From assembly GCF_019039055.1 (NCBI RefSeq), contig NZ_JAHOPB010000002.1:372001-436000 (forward strand): a stretch of 64,000 nt of DNA, written 5' to 3'. The notes beneath the pieces were generated by a model, which saw only the letters and a list, made by a program, of their open reading frames with translations, was not told the origin of the DNA and made no database searches. Shown here in pieces: positions 35,648 through 44,866 of this stretch; the stretch's first letter is position 1, and each line of letters begins with the position of its first letter. The position numbers and the translations under genes were made by a program. Origin of the DNA: Reyranella humidisoli (GTDB lineage Bacteria > Pseudomonadota > Alphaproteobacteria > Reyranellales > Reyranellaceae).

Positions 35648-36489
35648 AGCGTGCGGTGACGGGACTCGACCACGTGGTGGTCATGGTCGATGGCATCGAC
35701 GCGGCCGAGGCGGCCTACCGGAAGCTCGGCTTCCAGGTCCAGCCGCGGGGCTTTCACAAGAAGCTGGGCACGGCCAACCATCTGATGATCTTCGACACCG
35801 ACTATTTCGAGATCCTGGGCATCGTCGAGGACACCGAGTTCAATGCCGAGCGTCGCGAATGGCTGAAGGACGGTGGTGGCCTCGCCAACGTGGCGCTGGC
35901 GACCGAGGGCGCCGACGTCGCGTTCGAGGCGTTCAAGGCCGCCGGCCTCAATCCCGATGCGCCGCTGTTCTTCGACCGCGCGGTCGAGGTCGCGGGCAAG
36001 ACGGAACTGGCCAAGTTCCGAACCGTCCGCATCCCCAAGACGAACATGCCGGTGGTCGGCTTCTTCGTCTGCGAGCACCTCACGCCGGAATTCGTCTATC
36101 GGCCGGAATGGGCGGCCCATCCCAACGGCGCGCGCGGCATCCTCGGGGTCACGGTGATCGCCGAGCAGCCGGCGAAGTGGATTCCGGAGCTCGAGAAGTA
36201 TTTCGGTTCCGATTCGGTCAAGCGCGAGGGGGACGGGCTGGTGGTCGATACCGGCACGCAGCCGATCCGCTACATGACTCCCAAGGACTATGCCGTGCGC
36301 TATCCCGGCATCACGCCGGTGCGGCCGGGCGACCATCCGGCGCTGCTCACGATCCGGGTCGAGAACCTCGCGGCCTGCGAGGCGCTCCTCAAGAAGAACG
36401 GCGTCAACTTCCTCAAGCCCGATTCGGGCCGGCTCGTCGTGCCGCCGTCGGAAGCGGCGCATCTCACCCTGGAATTCTCGGAGCTCTAG
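35644..36489 (+). CDS. VOC-superfamily (glyoxalase-like) protein
   Basis: 281 residues. Two betaalphabetabetabeta-type repeats: GLDHVVVMVDGIDAAEAAYR and YFEILGI at the start, then a second, weaker half around residues 165-275. Matches the glyoxalase-like domain group with long central segment. Metal ligands are partly evident (His9, Glu56 area). Its ATG overlaps the MaoC stop. Reaction unknown. Confidence 0.8.
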   Translation: MKRAVTGLDHVVVMVDGIDAAEAAYRKLGFQVQPRGFHKKLGTANHLMIFDTDYFEILGIVEDTEFNAERREWLKDGGGLANVALATEGADVAFEAFKAAGLNPDAPLFFDRAVEVAGKTELAKFRTVRIPKTNMPVVGFFVCEHLTPEFVYRPEWAAHPNGARGILGVTVIAEQPAKWIPELEKYFGSDSVKREGDGLVVDTGTQPIRYMTPKDYAVRYPGITPVRPGDHPALLTIRVENLAACEALLKKNGVNFLKPDSGRLVVPPSEAAHLTLEFSEL

Positions 36490-36494
36490 TCTTC

Positions 36495-36938
36495 ATGGCG
36501 TTCGATCTTGCCGACCGCGGCATCTACGGATTCTCGACCACCGAAAACCTGCGCTTCGCCGACGTCGACGCCAACGGGCACATCAACAACGGCGCCTTCC
36601 TCGAATTGCTGGAGAATGCGCGCGTCTCCTATCTGCGGGCCATCGTCCGGGCGGGCATGCCGCGCTTCCGGCTGGTGATCGGCCGCATCGAGGCCGACTT
36701 CAAGCGGCAGATGTTCTATCCCGGTACCGCCGTCGCCTGCGTTCGCATCATCGAGGCGCTCGACCGCAAGTGCGTGATCGGCCAGGGCCTGTTCGACGGC
36801 GAGGGCAATTGCACCGCCGTCCAGAAGGTGATCATGGTGTCGCTGAACGAGGAGACGCACCGCGCCACGCCGTTCGATCCCGTGGTGCGCGCCATGCTCG
36901 ACCGCCTCGCCGCTTCCAGGGATGGACTGGATCCATGA
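36495..36938 (+). CDS. Acyl-CoA thioesterase, 4HBT hotdog type
   Basis: 147 residues. FADVDANGHINNGAFLELLENAR carries the Asp-x-x-G-H-x-N-N pattern of 4-hydroxybenzoyl-CoA thioesterase relatives. Cleaves an acyl-CoA to acid and CoA. ATGA overlap with the following gene shows operon membership. Confidence 0.88.
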   Translation: MAFDLADRGIYGFSTTENLRFADVDANGHINNGAFLELLENARVSYLRAIVRAGMPRFRLVIGRIEADFKRQMFYPGTAVACVRIIEALDRKCVIGQGLFDGEGNCTAVQKVIMVSLNEETHRATPFDPVVRAMLDRLAASRDGLDP

Positions 36939-37405
36939 CCGCTTCCGCCCTGGTGCCCGAAGGCTTCCGCAAGCTCGAGGTCCGCGACGATTTCATCTCG
37001 CTCGCGGGACCGCTCTGGTTCAAGGCGGAGGAGGACGGGCTTCGGATCGGGCTGCCGCTGGAGAAACGGCACGGCAATCCGATGGGCTGGGCGCATGGCG
37101 GCCTGCTGGTCACCGTCGCCGACATGGTGATGGGCATCGGTTCGGGTTTCTCGACCGGCATGTTCTGGCCGCACCCCACGATCTCGCTCACCAGCGAATT
37201 CGTGCGCGGCGCGAAGCTCGGCCAGTGGCTCGAAGGCAAGGCGCGCATTGCCCGGCGCACGGTGAATTTCTGCTTCTGCAGTTGCGACCTGGTCTGCGGC
37301 GGCGAGATCGTCCTGGTGTCGTCGGGCGTGTTCAAGGTGCCGGATCCCGACAAGATCCCCGAGGCTGCGCGCGCCGCGGCGCTGTCGCCGCCGTGGAAGG
37401 CCTGA
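36935..37405 (+). CDS. PaaI-family thioesterase
   Basis: 156 residues. Hotdog protein with NPMGWAHGGLLVTVADMVMG, the PaaI-like H-G-G motif. Probably another acyl-CoA thioesterase. Start fixed by the ATGA overlap at 36935-36938. Last gene of the set: MaoC, VOC, 4HBT and PaaI proteins together suggest processing of an unusual acyl-CoA. Confidence 0.87.
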   Translation: MTASALVPEGFRKLEVRDDFISLAGPLWFKAEEDGLRIGLPLEKRHGNPMGWAHGGLLVTVADMVMGIGSGFSTGMFWPHPTISLTSEFVRGAKLGQWLEGKARIARRTVNFCFCSCDLVCGGEIVLVSSGVFKVPDPDKIPEAARAAALSPPWKA

Positions 37406-37429
37406 AAGCGGTTCTTTCTTCTTGCGACC

Positions 37430-39013
37430 TTACTTCTTCAGCTTCTTCCGCCGGTAGATGCGGTAGCGGTCGAAGTCCATCAGGTGTTCGTAGTTCTCGA
37501 ACGCATCTGCGAAGATGCGATTCTGCATGAAGTAGTCGAGATAATCGAATTCCTTACCCTGGCAGCGGGGTACGCCGGCGATGCGGTCGACGATCAGCAG
37601 GTCGGGATGCTCGCGGGCGAAGTCCTCGCTCACCGTGTCGAACACGAATTTCTCTGAATCGCCCATCGTGTCGGGCGGATTGTAGAGCGCCGGAAAGTCG
37701 TCGCAGGTCGCGTAGACGCCCTGCAGCACCCACATGGTGAGGAACCGCGTGGTCATGCGGCCGCCAAGGTAGTTCACCATGGGCCAGAACGGGTAGATGC
37801 CCGGAGAGAGAACGAGGAACGTCCGGTTGGGGGCGTTCTGTTCGATGATGTGTTGCAGCCGGCCGCCGATCGAATCCTCGAACTGGCGCTGCTTGTAGAA
37901 GGGCGGATTGTAGAGGGCCGCCTGGAAGTAGAGCAGCACCATGAACGTGGCGCAGAGAACGGCCACGGGCAGCCGGTGGGCGCTGCGGCTGATCGGCAGA
38001 TACCGGTCGACGGTCTGCGAAACGGTCAGGGCCGCCAGCAGGATCGCCACCGAGAGGGCGGGCAGCACGTGATACGGCCAGCCCTTGGCCTGGCCGATCG
38101 CCGACAGGGCGGCGCCGATGCCGAACACGACCAGAACGCGCGCCGCGATGGTCTTGGTGAAGACGATGGCCAGAAGCCCGAAGATCGCCAGCGCGATCAA
38201 CGTGGGACCCAGCACGTTGCTGGTCAGCACCTCGCGCCAGCCCGAATCGCCGATCGGCGCGTAGGCCTCGACCGCGAGCGGCAGGACGAAAAGCCCGAAG
38301 TCCGGGAACACCAGGTACATGATCGCCAGGTGCGCCACGGCCAGCAGGCCGATGGCCCACGGGATCGGGTCGGTGAACGTGGGACGCCAGCCGCGACGGA
38401 CCAGCAGGTAGAATTCGACCGCTGCCGGAATGGCGAGATAGTGCGGCTTCATGGCCAGCGCGACGCCGGCCACGAGACCGACCAGGATGGAGGCGAGCCG
38501 CGACGGGTTCACGCCCTCCGCCCGCGCCATCGAGGCCACCAGGTATGGGGCGCAGGCCACGAACATTATGTGCTCGCGCTGGCCGAAATGCTCGTTGGGC
38601 AGCACGGTGAACAGGAACAGCAGGACCGGCGGCAGCAGCGCCTCGGTGAGCGCGTGGTCGGCCGAGGGCACGAGGTGGATCAGCCGCCGGCATGCCCAGA
38701 AAGAGGCGAATATTCCGGCCACCACCCAGGCCGTGAACCAGAACGTCACCGTTCCGGGCAGCAGCTTCGCCGTCAGGACCGGCAACCCGTGCACGATGAA
38801 GGTCAGTGGCAGGTTCTCGTCCAGAACCTCGACATAGAGCTTTTCGCCGCCGATCCAGCGCGTCGACACGTCGAGGATGGCGGCTACATCGTGATTGAGG
38901 GGCGGGAAGAAATAGCCGGCGAGCCAGAGGATCGGCAGCGCGAACAGCGGCACGAGGAGGAGCCGCTCGACACGCGGCGGGATCGTAGGAGGTTTGGTCT
39001 GAACGGTTGGCAA
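37430..39013 (-). CDS. Polytopic membrane protein, probable GT-C glycosyltransferase
   Basis: 527 residues with about ten to twelve hydrophobic helices. An acidic periplasmic loop after the first helix (PPLNHDVAAILD, then LDENLPLTFIVHG) resembles lipid-linked-sugar GT-C enzymes (PMT/ArnT type). A soluble C-terminal part of about 150 residues follows. It lies opposite to, and next to, a methyltransferase, a GT2 polyprenyl-phosphate transferase and an ArnE-like flippase subunit, which supports transfer of a sugar from a polyprenyl carrier. Acceptor unknown. Confidence 0.7.
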   Translation of the reverse strand: MPTVQTKPPTIPPRVERLLLVPLFALPILWLAGYFFPPLNHDVAAILDVSTRWIGGEKLYVEVLDENLPLTFIVHGLPVLTAKLLPGTVTFWFTAWVVAGIFASFWACRRLIHLVPSADHALTEALLPPVLLFLFTVLPNEHFGQREHIMFVACAPYLVASMARAEGVNPSRLASILVGLVAGVALAMKPHYLAIPAAVEFYLLVRRGWRPTFTDPIPWAIGLLAVAHLAIMYLVFPDFGLFVLPLAVEAYAPIGDSGWREVLTSNVLGPTLIALAIFGLLAIVFTKTIAARVLVVFGIGAALSAIGQAKGWPYHVLPALSVAILLAALTVSQTVDRYLPISRSAHRLPVAVLCATFMVLLYFQAALYNPPFYKQRQFEDSIGGRLQHIIEQNAPNRTFLVLSPGIYPFWPMVNYLGGRMTTRFLTMWVLQGVYATCDDFPALYNPPDTMGDSEKFVFDTVSEDFAREHPDLLIVDRIAGVPRCQGKEFDYLDYFMQNRIFADAFENYEHLMDFDRYRIYRRKKLKK

Positions 39014-39075
39014 GGCGGGGTGAAGATATCATAAGCGGACGGGAAGAGGAGATTTCCCGGGAGACGCATCGCTTC

Positions 39076-39816
39076 ATGGAACGGGCCGAATACGAGCTGA
39101 TGCATGCGGTCGAGGACCGCATGTGGTGGTATCGCGGCCTGCGCCGGCTGGTCGTGGACCAGCTCACCCGTGCGCTGTCGATCGCCCAGGGCCCGGGACC
39201 GGTACTCGATGCGGGCTGCGGGACCGGCGGGATGCTGAACGTTATGGGGCCGGATGTCGCCGGTCGGCCGACCGTCGGACTCGAATACGATCCTGTCGCG
39301 GCCGGCATGGCGGCGAGCAAGGCGGGCCGGCCGGTCGTCTCGGGGTCTGTGAACGAAATGCCGCTGCGCGACGGTGTCCTGGCCGCCTATGTCTCACTCG
39401 ACGTGCTTTGTCATGCCAATGTGAACCCCGCGCGTGCCCTGAAAGAGGCGCATCGCTGCCTTGGGCCCGGCGCGATCGCGCTCTTCAATCTTCCGGCCTA
39501 TTCATGGATGCTGTCGGCACATGACAGGCGCGTCCACAATGCCCGCCGCTTCACGCGTGGCGAGGCCCGCGCCCTGGTCGCCGCTGCCGGCTTCCGAGTT
39601 CTTCGCGCGAGTTACTGGAACACGATCCTGTTTCCCCTGATGCTCCTCCACCGGCTGGTCGAGCGCGGCGACGCCGAGAGCGACGTCCGCGACTATCCGC
39701 GCTGGCTCGACACCATCTTCTCGACTGCGCTCGCCTTCGAGCGCGCCGTCATCGGTGCGGGGCTCAGCCTCCCGTTCGGCGGTTCCCTCATGATCGTGGC
39801 GGTACGTGATGCTTGA
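39076..39816 (+). CDS. Class I SAM-dependent methyltransferase
   Basis: 246 residues from MERAEYELMH. SAM-binding motif I VLDAGCGTGGML (around 46-57), acidic motif II GLEYD, and ALFNLPAYSW at the post-II position. Likely methylates a sugar or lipid precursor in this cluster. The start is uncertain: a TTG at 39007 is also in frame. Overlaps the following glycosyltransferase gene by eight bases. Confidence 0.85.
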   Translation: MERAEYELMHAVEDRMWWYRGLRRLVVDQLTRALSIAQGPGPVLDAGCGTGGMLNVMGPDVAGRPTVGLEYDPVAAGMAASKAGRPVVSGSVNEMPLRDGVLAAYVSLDVLCHANVNPARALKEAHRCLGPGAIALFNLPAYSWMLSAHDRRVHNARRFTRGEARALVAAAGFRVLRASYWNTILFPLMLLHRLVERGDAESDVRDYPRWLDTIFSTALAFERAVIGAGLSLPFGGSLMIVAVRDA

Positions 39817-40861
39817 GACCTCGGAAACCGGGCCGGCGCTTTCAATCGTGGTCCCGGTCTACAATGGCGCCGCCACCGTGGGCGATCTGGTCGGCGCGCT
39901 GCGGGCGCTCGAGATCGAGGGTGGGCTGGAAATCGTGCTGGTGGTCGATGGCAGTCCGGACAACAGCCTCGACGTCTGCAAGCAACTGGCCGCCGAGCCC
40001 GGTGCGCCGGTGATCGTGCTGAGCCTCAGCCGCAATTTCGGCGAGCACAATGCCGTAATGGCCGGTCTGGCGCGGGTGCGCGGCTCGTACGCGATCACCA
40101 TGGACGACGACCTGCAGAATCCGCCGGAAGAAGTACGCCGCCTGTTCGAGCATGCGCGCGACGGTAACTACGACGCGGTCTACACCTATTACGAGGAGAA
40201 GAAGCACGCGGCCTGGCGCAATCTGGGCAGCCGCTTCACCAACTGGTGCGCCGACAAGCTGATCGACAAGCCGCCCGGGCTTTACCTTTCGAGCTTCCGC
40301 TGCATGTCGAGGTACCTGGTCGAGCGCGTCACGGCCAGCTACGAGGGGCCGTCCCCCTATGTCGACGGCCTCATTTTCCAGATCACCCAGAATGTGAGCC
40401 GACTGCAGGTCAATCACCTGCCGCGCGCCGAGGGTCGGTCGAACTACACGCTGCGCCGCTTGCTTCGCCTGTGGCTCGCGATGTTCCTCAACTTCTCGGT
40501 GATGCCGCTCCGCGGCGCGACCATCCTCGGCCTGGTCTTCGGCGCCCTGGGGGCGCTGGCGGCCGCCATCACGATCGTCGAGGCGATCATCTCCGACAAG
40601 CCGCCCCAGGGCTGGGCGTCACTCATGGTCGCCGTGCTCGTGCTGGCGGGGGTGCAGCTGCTGGTGATCGGCATGATCGGCGAATATCTCGGCAGCATGT
40701 TCCTCGCGGTGAACCGCAAGCCGCAATACCTCGTGCGTGAGGTGTTCCGCCGTGGCCCCGGACCGGGGGGGCTCGACATCGAGCGGCCGAAGGTCGATAC
40801 GCGGGCGGCCGGCCAGCCGCATCGCGAGCCGCCCGGCGGGGCATCGCACGGGCCGGGCTGA
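39809..40861 (+). CDS. Polyprenyl-phosphate glycosyltransferase, GT2 (DPM1/ArnC-like)
   Basis: 350 residues. GT2 domain with SIVVPVYNGAATV, VVDGSPD and TMDDDLQNPPEE (metal-binding DDD near residue 95), followed by two transmembrane helices (about 225-305). Such enzymes load a sugar onto undecaprenyl phosphate at the inner face of the membrane. A proline-rich tail ends the protein. ATG 39809 is preferred over GTG 39806. Confidence 0.92.
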   Translation: MLETSETGPALSIVVPVYNGAATVGDLVGALRALEIEGGLEIVLVVDGSPDNSLDVCKQLAAEPGAPVIVLSLSRNFGEHNAVMAGLARVRGSYAITMDDDLQNPPEEVRRLFEHARDGNYDAVYTYYEEKKHAAWRNLGSRFTNWCADKLIDKPPGLYLSSFRCMSRYLVERVTASYEGPSPYVDGLIFQITQNVSRLQVNHLPRAEGRSNYTLRRLLRLWLAMFLNFSVMPLRGATILGLVFGALGALAAAITIVEAIISDKPPQGWASLMVAVLVLAGVQLLVIGMIGEYLGSMFLAVNRKPQYLVREVFRRGPGPGGLDIERPKVDTRAAGQPHREPPGGASHGPG

Positions 40862-40891
40862 CGGCACGGACTTCATGGGGAGAGACGGGGG

Positions 40892-41224
40892 ATGATGATC
40901 TACTACGTGGCGCTGGGGATCGGCATCCTGACCGGCATCGGCGGGCAGATGCTCCTGAAGGCGGGCGCCGATGCGCCGGACTTCGTGAGCCAGCTCCTCC
41001 GTCCTTCGACCATCATGGGGCTCGCACTCTACGGTTCGGCCGCCTTCCTCTACATCGTCGCGCTGCGCAAAATTCCGGTCTCGGTCGCTTTTCCCAGCGT
41101 GTCGCTCTCCTATGCGATTGTTGCAGTGCTCGGGCACTTCCTTTTCGGCGAGCCGTTCGGCATCAAGCAGATCGGTGGCATCGCCCTGATCGTGGGCGGC
41201 GTCGTTCTCATCAACCAGGCGTGA
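40892..41224 (+). CDS. EamA/SMR-like small membrane protein (ArnE-like flippase subunit)
   Basis: 110 residues with four hydrophobic helices; IGILTGIGGQMLLKAGA and SVAFPSVSLSYAIVAVLGH resemble ArnE/ArnF and small DMT proteins. Immediately follows the GT2 gene, so it probably flips the polyprenyl-linked sugar across the membrane. A multidrug exporter is the alternative, but the context argues against it. Confidence 0.75.
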   Translation: MMIYYVALGIGILTGIGGQMLLKAGADAPDFVSQLLRPSTIMGLALYGSAAFLYIVALRKIPVSVAFPSVSLSYAIVAVLGHFLFGEPFGIKQIGGIALIVGGVVLINQA

Positions 41225-41235
41225 GGGAGCGTTCC

Positions 41236-42099
41236 GTGGATTACGAGCAGATCAAGTACGAGACCAAGGACGGTATTCTCACCATCACGCTCAACCGGCC
41301 TGACAAGCTCAACGCCTTCACCGGCAAGATGCTGTCGGAGCTGCTCGACGCGATGGACCGGGCCGACCGCGACGACGATGTGCGCGCGGTGGTGTTCACC
41401 GGGGCCGGCCGCGGCTTCTGTGCCGGTGCGGACCTGTCGGGCGGCGCCAACACCTTCAACGCCGAGAATCGCGGACCGGTCGATCCGGGCCTCGACGGCC
41501 ATCGCGACGGCGGTGGGCTGTTCACCCTGCGCCTCTACGAATCGCTGAAACCGACCATCGGCGCCTGCAACGGTCCTGCGGTCGGCGTTGGGATCACCAT
41601 GCAGCTCGCCATGGACATCCGACTTGCCTCCGAGGCGGCACGCTACGGCTTCGTGTTCACGCGCCGCGCCATCGTCATGGAAGCCTGCTCGAGCTGGTTC
41701 CTGCCGCGCCTCGTGGGGCCGCAGCAGGCGCTGGAGTGGGTGATGACCGGCCGCGTCTTCTCTGCCGAGGAGGCGCTGAACGGTCGCCTCGTGCGCTCGA
41801 TCCACAAGGCCGACGATCTGTTGCCGGCGGCCTATGCGCTGGCCCGCGAGATCGCCGACAACACCGCGCCGGTCTCGGTGGCGCTCAATCGCCAGATGAT
41901 CTGGAGGATGCTGGGCGCCGACCATCCGATGGAGGCGCACAAGGTCGATTCCAAGGGCATCTACTCGCGCGGCAAGTCGGACGACGTGAAGGAGGGCGTG
42001 ACCGCCTTCCTCGAAAAGCGCCCGGCACGCTTCCCCATGAAGGTGAGCGACGGCATGCCGTCCTATTTCCCGTGGTGGGAGGAACGTAAGTTCAAATAG
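41236..42099 (+). CDS. Enoyl-CoA hydratase/isomerase (crotonase family)
   Basis: 287 residues. Oxyanion-hole sequence GAGRGFCAGADL and acyl-CoA pocket ACNGPAVGVGITMQLAMD; the catalytic Glu is probably in IVMEACSSWFLPRLVG. GGGAG fits GTG 41236 better than GTG 41221. Likely acts in an acyl-CoA degradation route together with the ABC transporter that follows. Substrate unknown. Confidence 0.92.
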   Translation: MDYEQIKYETKDGILTITLNRPDKLNAFTGKMLSELLDAMDRADRDDDVRAVVFTGAGRGFCAGADLSGGANTFNAENRGPVDPGLDGHRDGGGLFTLRLYESLKPTIGACNGPAVGVGITMQLAMDIRLASEAARYGFVFTRRAIVMEACSSWFLPRLVGPQQALEWVMTGRVFSAEEALNGRLVRSIHKADDLLPAAYALAREIADNTAPVSVALNRQMIWRMLGADHPMEAHKVDSKGIYSRGKSDDVKEGVTAFLEKRPARFPMKVSDGMPSYFPWWEERKFK

Positions 42100-42186
42100 C
42101 CTCTGAAACTCCCGACCTGCCGGCGGTTGCCGAGACAGGGGGCTTGCGGCAATCTGCCGGAAAACAAGCCTGTCGCGGAGGAAACG

Positions 42187-43221
42187 ATGACCAAGCTGCA
42201 GATGCGGCGCCGGACCTTGCTGGCGGCCGCCCCGATGATGCTGGCCGCGCCCTATGTCGCGCGGGCGCAGGGCAAGCCCGAGAAGAGCAAGGTGATCCTC
42301 GCGGTTGGCGGCAAGTCGGCGCTTTACTACCTTTCGCTGACCATCGCGGAGCGCAAGGGCTTCTTCAAGGAAGCCGGGCTCGACGTCGAGATCAACGACT
42401 TCCAGGGCGGCGCCAAGTCCCTGCAGGCCCTGATGGGCGGCAGTGCCGACGTGGTGGCCGGCGCCTACGAGCACACGATCCGCATGCAGCAGCGCGGCCA
42501 GGACGTCACGGGCTTCGCCCTGATCGGCCGCGGCATGCAGATCTGCATCGCGCTGCGCAACGACGTTGCCGCCCGGGTGAAGGGTCCGGCCGACATCAAG
42601 GGCATGAAGTTCGGCGTCACCGCACCCGGCTCCTCGACCCACATGCTGCTGAACTTCTGGGCGGCCAAGGGCGGGCTGAAAGCCAGCGACGTGGTGGCGA
42701 TCGGCGTCGGCGCCGGTGCCTCGGTCATTGCCGCGATCGAGAAGGGCGAGGTCGACGGCGTTTCCCAGACCGATCCCGCGCTCACGATCCTGACCGACAA
42801 GAACCTGGTGAAGGTGGTGGTCGACACGCGCACGACCAAGGGCAACCAGGACGTATTCGGCGGCGCCTTCCCGGCGGCCAGCCTCTATTCGCAAACCGAC
42901 TTCATCAAGAAGAACCCGGGCACGGTGCAGGCGCTTGCCACCGGTATCGTCCGCGCCAACCAGTGGCTGCAGACGGCCACGCCGGCCGACGTCGCGAACG
43001 CGGTACCCGAGGGCTATCTGCTGGGTGACCGTGCGGTGTACGAGAAATCGTTCACGGGCGTGCGCGAGACCATCTCGCCGGACGGCACCATGCCGGCCGG
43101 GGCGATGGAGAACTGCCTCAAGTTCCTGACGGAGAGCGATCCGGCGATCAAGCCCGCGACCGTGAAGCTCGCGGATACCTGGAACAACGAATTCGCGCAG
43201 CGCGCCGCCAAGCGCAGCTAG
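42187..43221 (+). CDS. ABC receptor, NitT/TauT type
   Basis: 344 residues. Probable Tat-like signal (MRRRTLLAAAPMMLAAP), then ALYYLSLTIAERKGFFKEAG, typical of NMT1/SsuA-like binding proteins. GGAGGAAAC precedes ATG 42187. It is followed by its ATPase and permease on the same strand. The ligand may be a carboxylate, sulfonate or pyrimidine; the flanking crotonases make an acid plausible. Confidence 0.92.
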   Translation: MTKLQMRRRTLLAAAPMMLAAPYVARAQGKPEKSKVILAVGGKSALYYLSLTIAERKGFFKEAGLDVEINDFQGGAKSLQALMGGSADVVAGAYEHTIRMQQRGQDVTGFALIGRGMQICIALRNDVAARVKGPADIKGMKFGVTAPGSSTHMLLNFWAAKGGLKASDVVAIGVGAGASVIAAIEKGEVDGVSQTDPALTILTDKNLVKVVVDTRTTKGNQDVFGGAFPAASLYSQTDFIKKNPGTVQALATGIVRANQWLQTATPADVANAVPEGYLLGDRAVYEKSFTGVRETISPDGTMPAGAMENCLKFLTESDPAIKPATVKLADTWNNEFAQRAAKRS

Positions 43222-43227
43222 TTCGAC

Positions 43228-44055
43228 GTGACGCCGAACGAAGGGCCTGCTCTGGCGCTGGCCGACATCACCTGCCGCTTTGCGGCGCGCGACGATGCGA
43301 GCAAGGCCTACACCGCCGTCGCCAATACGACGCTCAACGTGGCGCGCGGGGAGTTCGTGTCGGTGGTCGGGCCGACCGGCTGCGGCAAGTCCACTTTGCT
43401 GAACGTGGCGGCCGGCCTGCTGGAGCCGTCGTCCGGCACGGTCGAGGTGTTCGGCGAGCGGCTGCTGCCGGCCAACGGCGTGAACCGGCGCGCGGGCTAT
43501 ATGTTCCAGGCCGACGCGCTGATGCCGTGGCGCAACGGCATCGACAATGTCATCGCCGGCCTCGAGTTCCGGGGCGTGCCTCGCGCCGAGGCCCTGGTCC
43601 AGGGGGAGGCCTGGCTGCGTCGCGTCGGCCTCGCGGGCTTCGGCGACCGCTATCCGCATCAGATGTCCGGCGGCATGCGCAAGCGCCTGGCGCTGGCCCA
43701 GACGCTGATCCTCAGCCCCGACATCCTGCTGATGGACGAGCCCTTCTCGGCGCTCGACGTGCAGACTCGTCAGCTCATGGAGAACGAACTGCTGGCGCTG
43801 TGGGCGGAGGATCGCAAGTCGGTGCTGTTCATCACCCACGATCTGGAGGAGGCGATCGCACTGTCCGATCGCGTCGTCGTCCTCTCCGCCGGCCCGGCGA
43901 CGCGGCCGATCGGCGACTTCAGGGTCGACCTGCCGCGGCCGCGCGATGTCTCGGAGATCCGCATGACGCCGGCTTTCCTCGACCTCCATCGCGAGATCTG
44001 GGCCGCCATGAAGGAAGAGGTGCTGAAGGCCTACGAACAGCAGAAGGCCGTCTGA
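43228..44055 (+). CDS. ABC transporter ATPase, NitT/TauT type
   Basis: 275 residues, GTG start. Walker A GPTGCGKST (about 48-56), signature MSGGMRKR and Walker B ILLMDEPFSALD; D-loop His in ITHDLEEA. Energises the transporter encoded by the adjacent receptor and permease genes. Two bases separate its stop from the permease start region. Confidence 0.94.
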   Translation: MTPNEGPALALADITCRFAARDDASKAYTAVANTTLNVARGEFVSVVGPTGCGKSTLLNVAAGLLEPSSGTVEVFGERLLPANGVNRRAGYMFQADALMPWRNGIDNVIAGLEFRGVPRAEALVQGEAWLRRVGLAGFGDRYPHQMSGGMRKRLALAQTLILSPDILLMDEPFSALDVQTRQLMENELLALWAEDRKSVLFITHDLEEAIALSDRVVVLSAGPATRPIGDFRVDLPRPRDVSEIRMTPAFLDLHREIWAAMKEEVLKAYEQQKAV

Positions 44056-44056
44056 A

Positions 44057-44854
44057 ATGAAGCTCAGGATCGCCCAGCTGCTCGTCCTCGGCCTGCTCGT
44101 GCTGTTCTGGTACGTGATGACCAAGCCGGGCCTGGTGCCGCCCTTCTATTTCGACAAGGCCAACCGTGCCGCCTTCTTCTTCGGCGAGCCGCAGAAGGTC
44201 TTCTGGGTCGTCTTCGACTGGTTCGCGAGTGGCGAGATATTTCCGCATCTCGGCATCACGCTGCTGGAGACGGCCCTGGGCTTCACGATCGGCGCGGCGT
44301 CCGGACTGGGCATCGGTCTCTGGCTGGCGCTGTCGCCCACCGCCTCGGCGATCATGGATCCCTACATCAAGGGCTTCAATTCCATGCCGCGCGTCGTGCT
44401 GGCGCCGATCTTCGCGGTATGGTTCGGTCTCGGCATCTGGTCGAAGGTGGCGCTGGGCGTCACGCTCGTCTTCTTCGTGGTGTTCTTCAACGTCTATCAG
44501 GGCGTGCGCGAAGTCAGTCCCAACCTGATCGCCAACGCCCGCATGCTGGGCGCCTCGCAGCGCCAGCTCCTGCGCTCGATCTACCTTCCGAGTGCCATGA
44601 GCTGGGTGTTCGCCAGCCTGCACAATGCGGTGGGCCTCGCCTTCGTGGGCGCCGTGGTCGGCGAGTATCTCGGCTCCTCGATGGGCGTCGGTTACCTGAT
44701 CCTCCAGGCCGAGGGCACCTTCGACATCAATACCGTCTTCGCCGGCATCCTGGTCCTGACTGCCTGTGCCCTGTTGCTCGACAGTCTCGTGGGCACCGTC
44801 GAGCGCCGTCTCATGACCTGGCAGCCGAAAGCCGGCCAGACGGAGAAGGTCTGA
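44057..44854 (+). CDS. ABC transporter permease, SsuC/TauC type
   Basis: 265 residues with six hydrophobic helices. The EAA loop is NARMLGASQRQLLRSIYLP, and FNSMPRVVLAPIFAVWFGLG is typical of this subgroup. Works with the preceding ATPase and receptor. Convergent with the crotonase gene that follows. Confidence 0.93.
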   Translation: MKLRIAQLLVLGLLVLFWYVMTKPGLVPPFYFDKANRAAFFFGEPQKVFWVVFDWFASGEIFPHLGITLLETALGFTIGAASGLGIGLWLALSPTASAIMDPYIKGFNSMPRVVLAPIFAVWFGLGIWSKVALGVTLVFFVVFFNVYQGVREVSPNLIANARMLGASQRQLLRSIYLPSAMSWVFASLHNAVGLAFVGAVVGEYLGSSMGVGYLILQAEGTFDINTVFAGILVLTACALLLDSLVGTVERRLMTWQPKAGQTEKV

Positions 44855-44866
44855 AGCGTCCGCGGA

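Noticed and set aside
41110..44124. Open frame of about 1000 codons on the minus strand
   Set aside because: Antisense to a crotonase and an ABC transporter with clear motifs; composition is that of a shadow.
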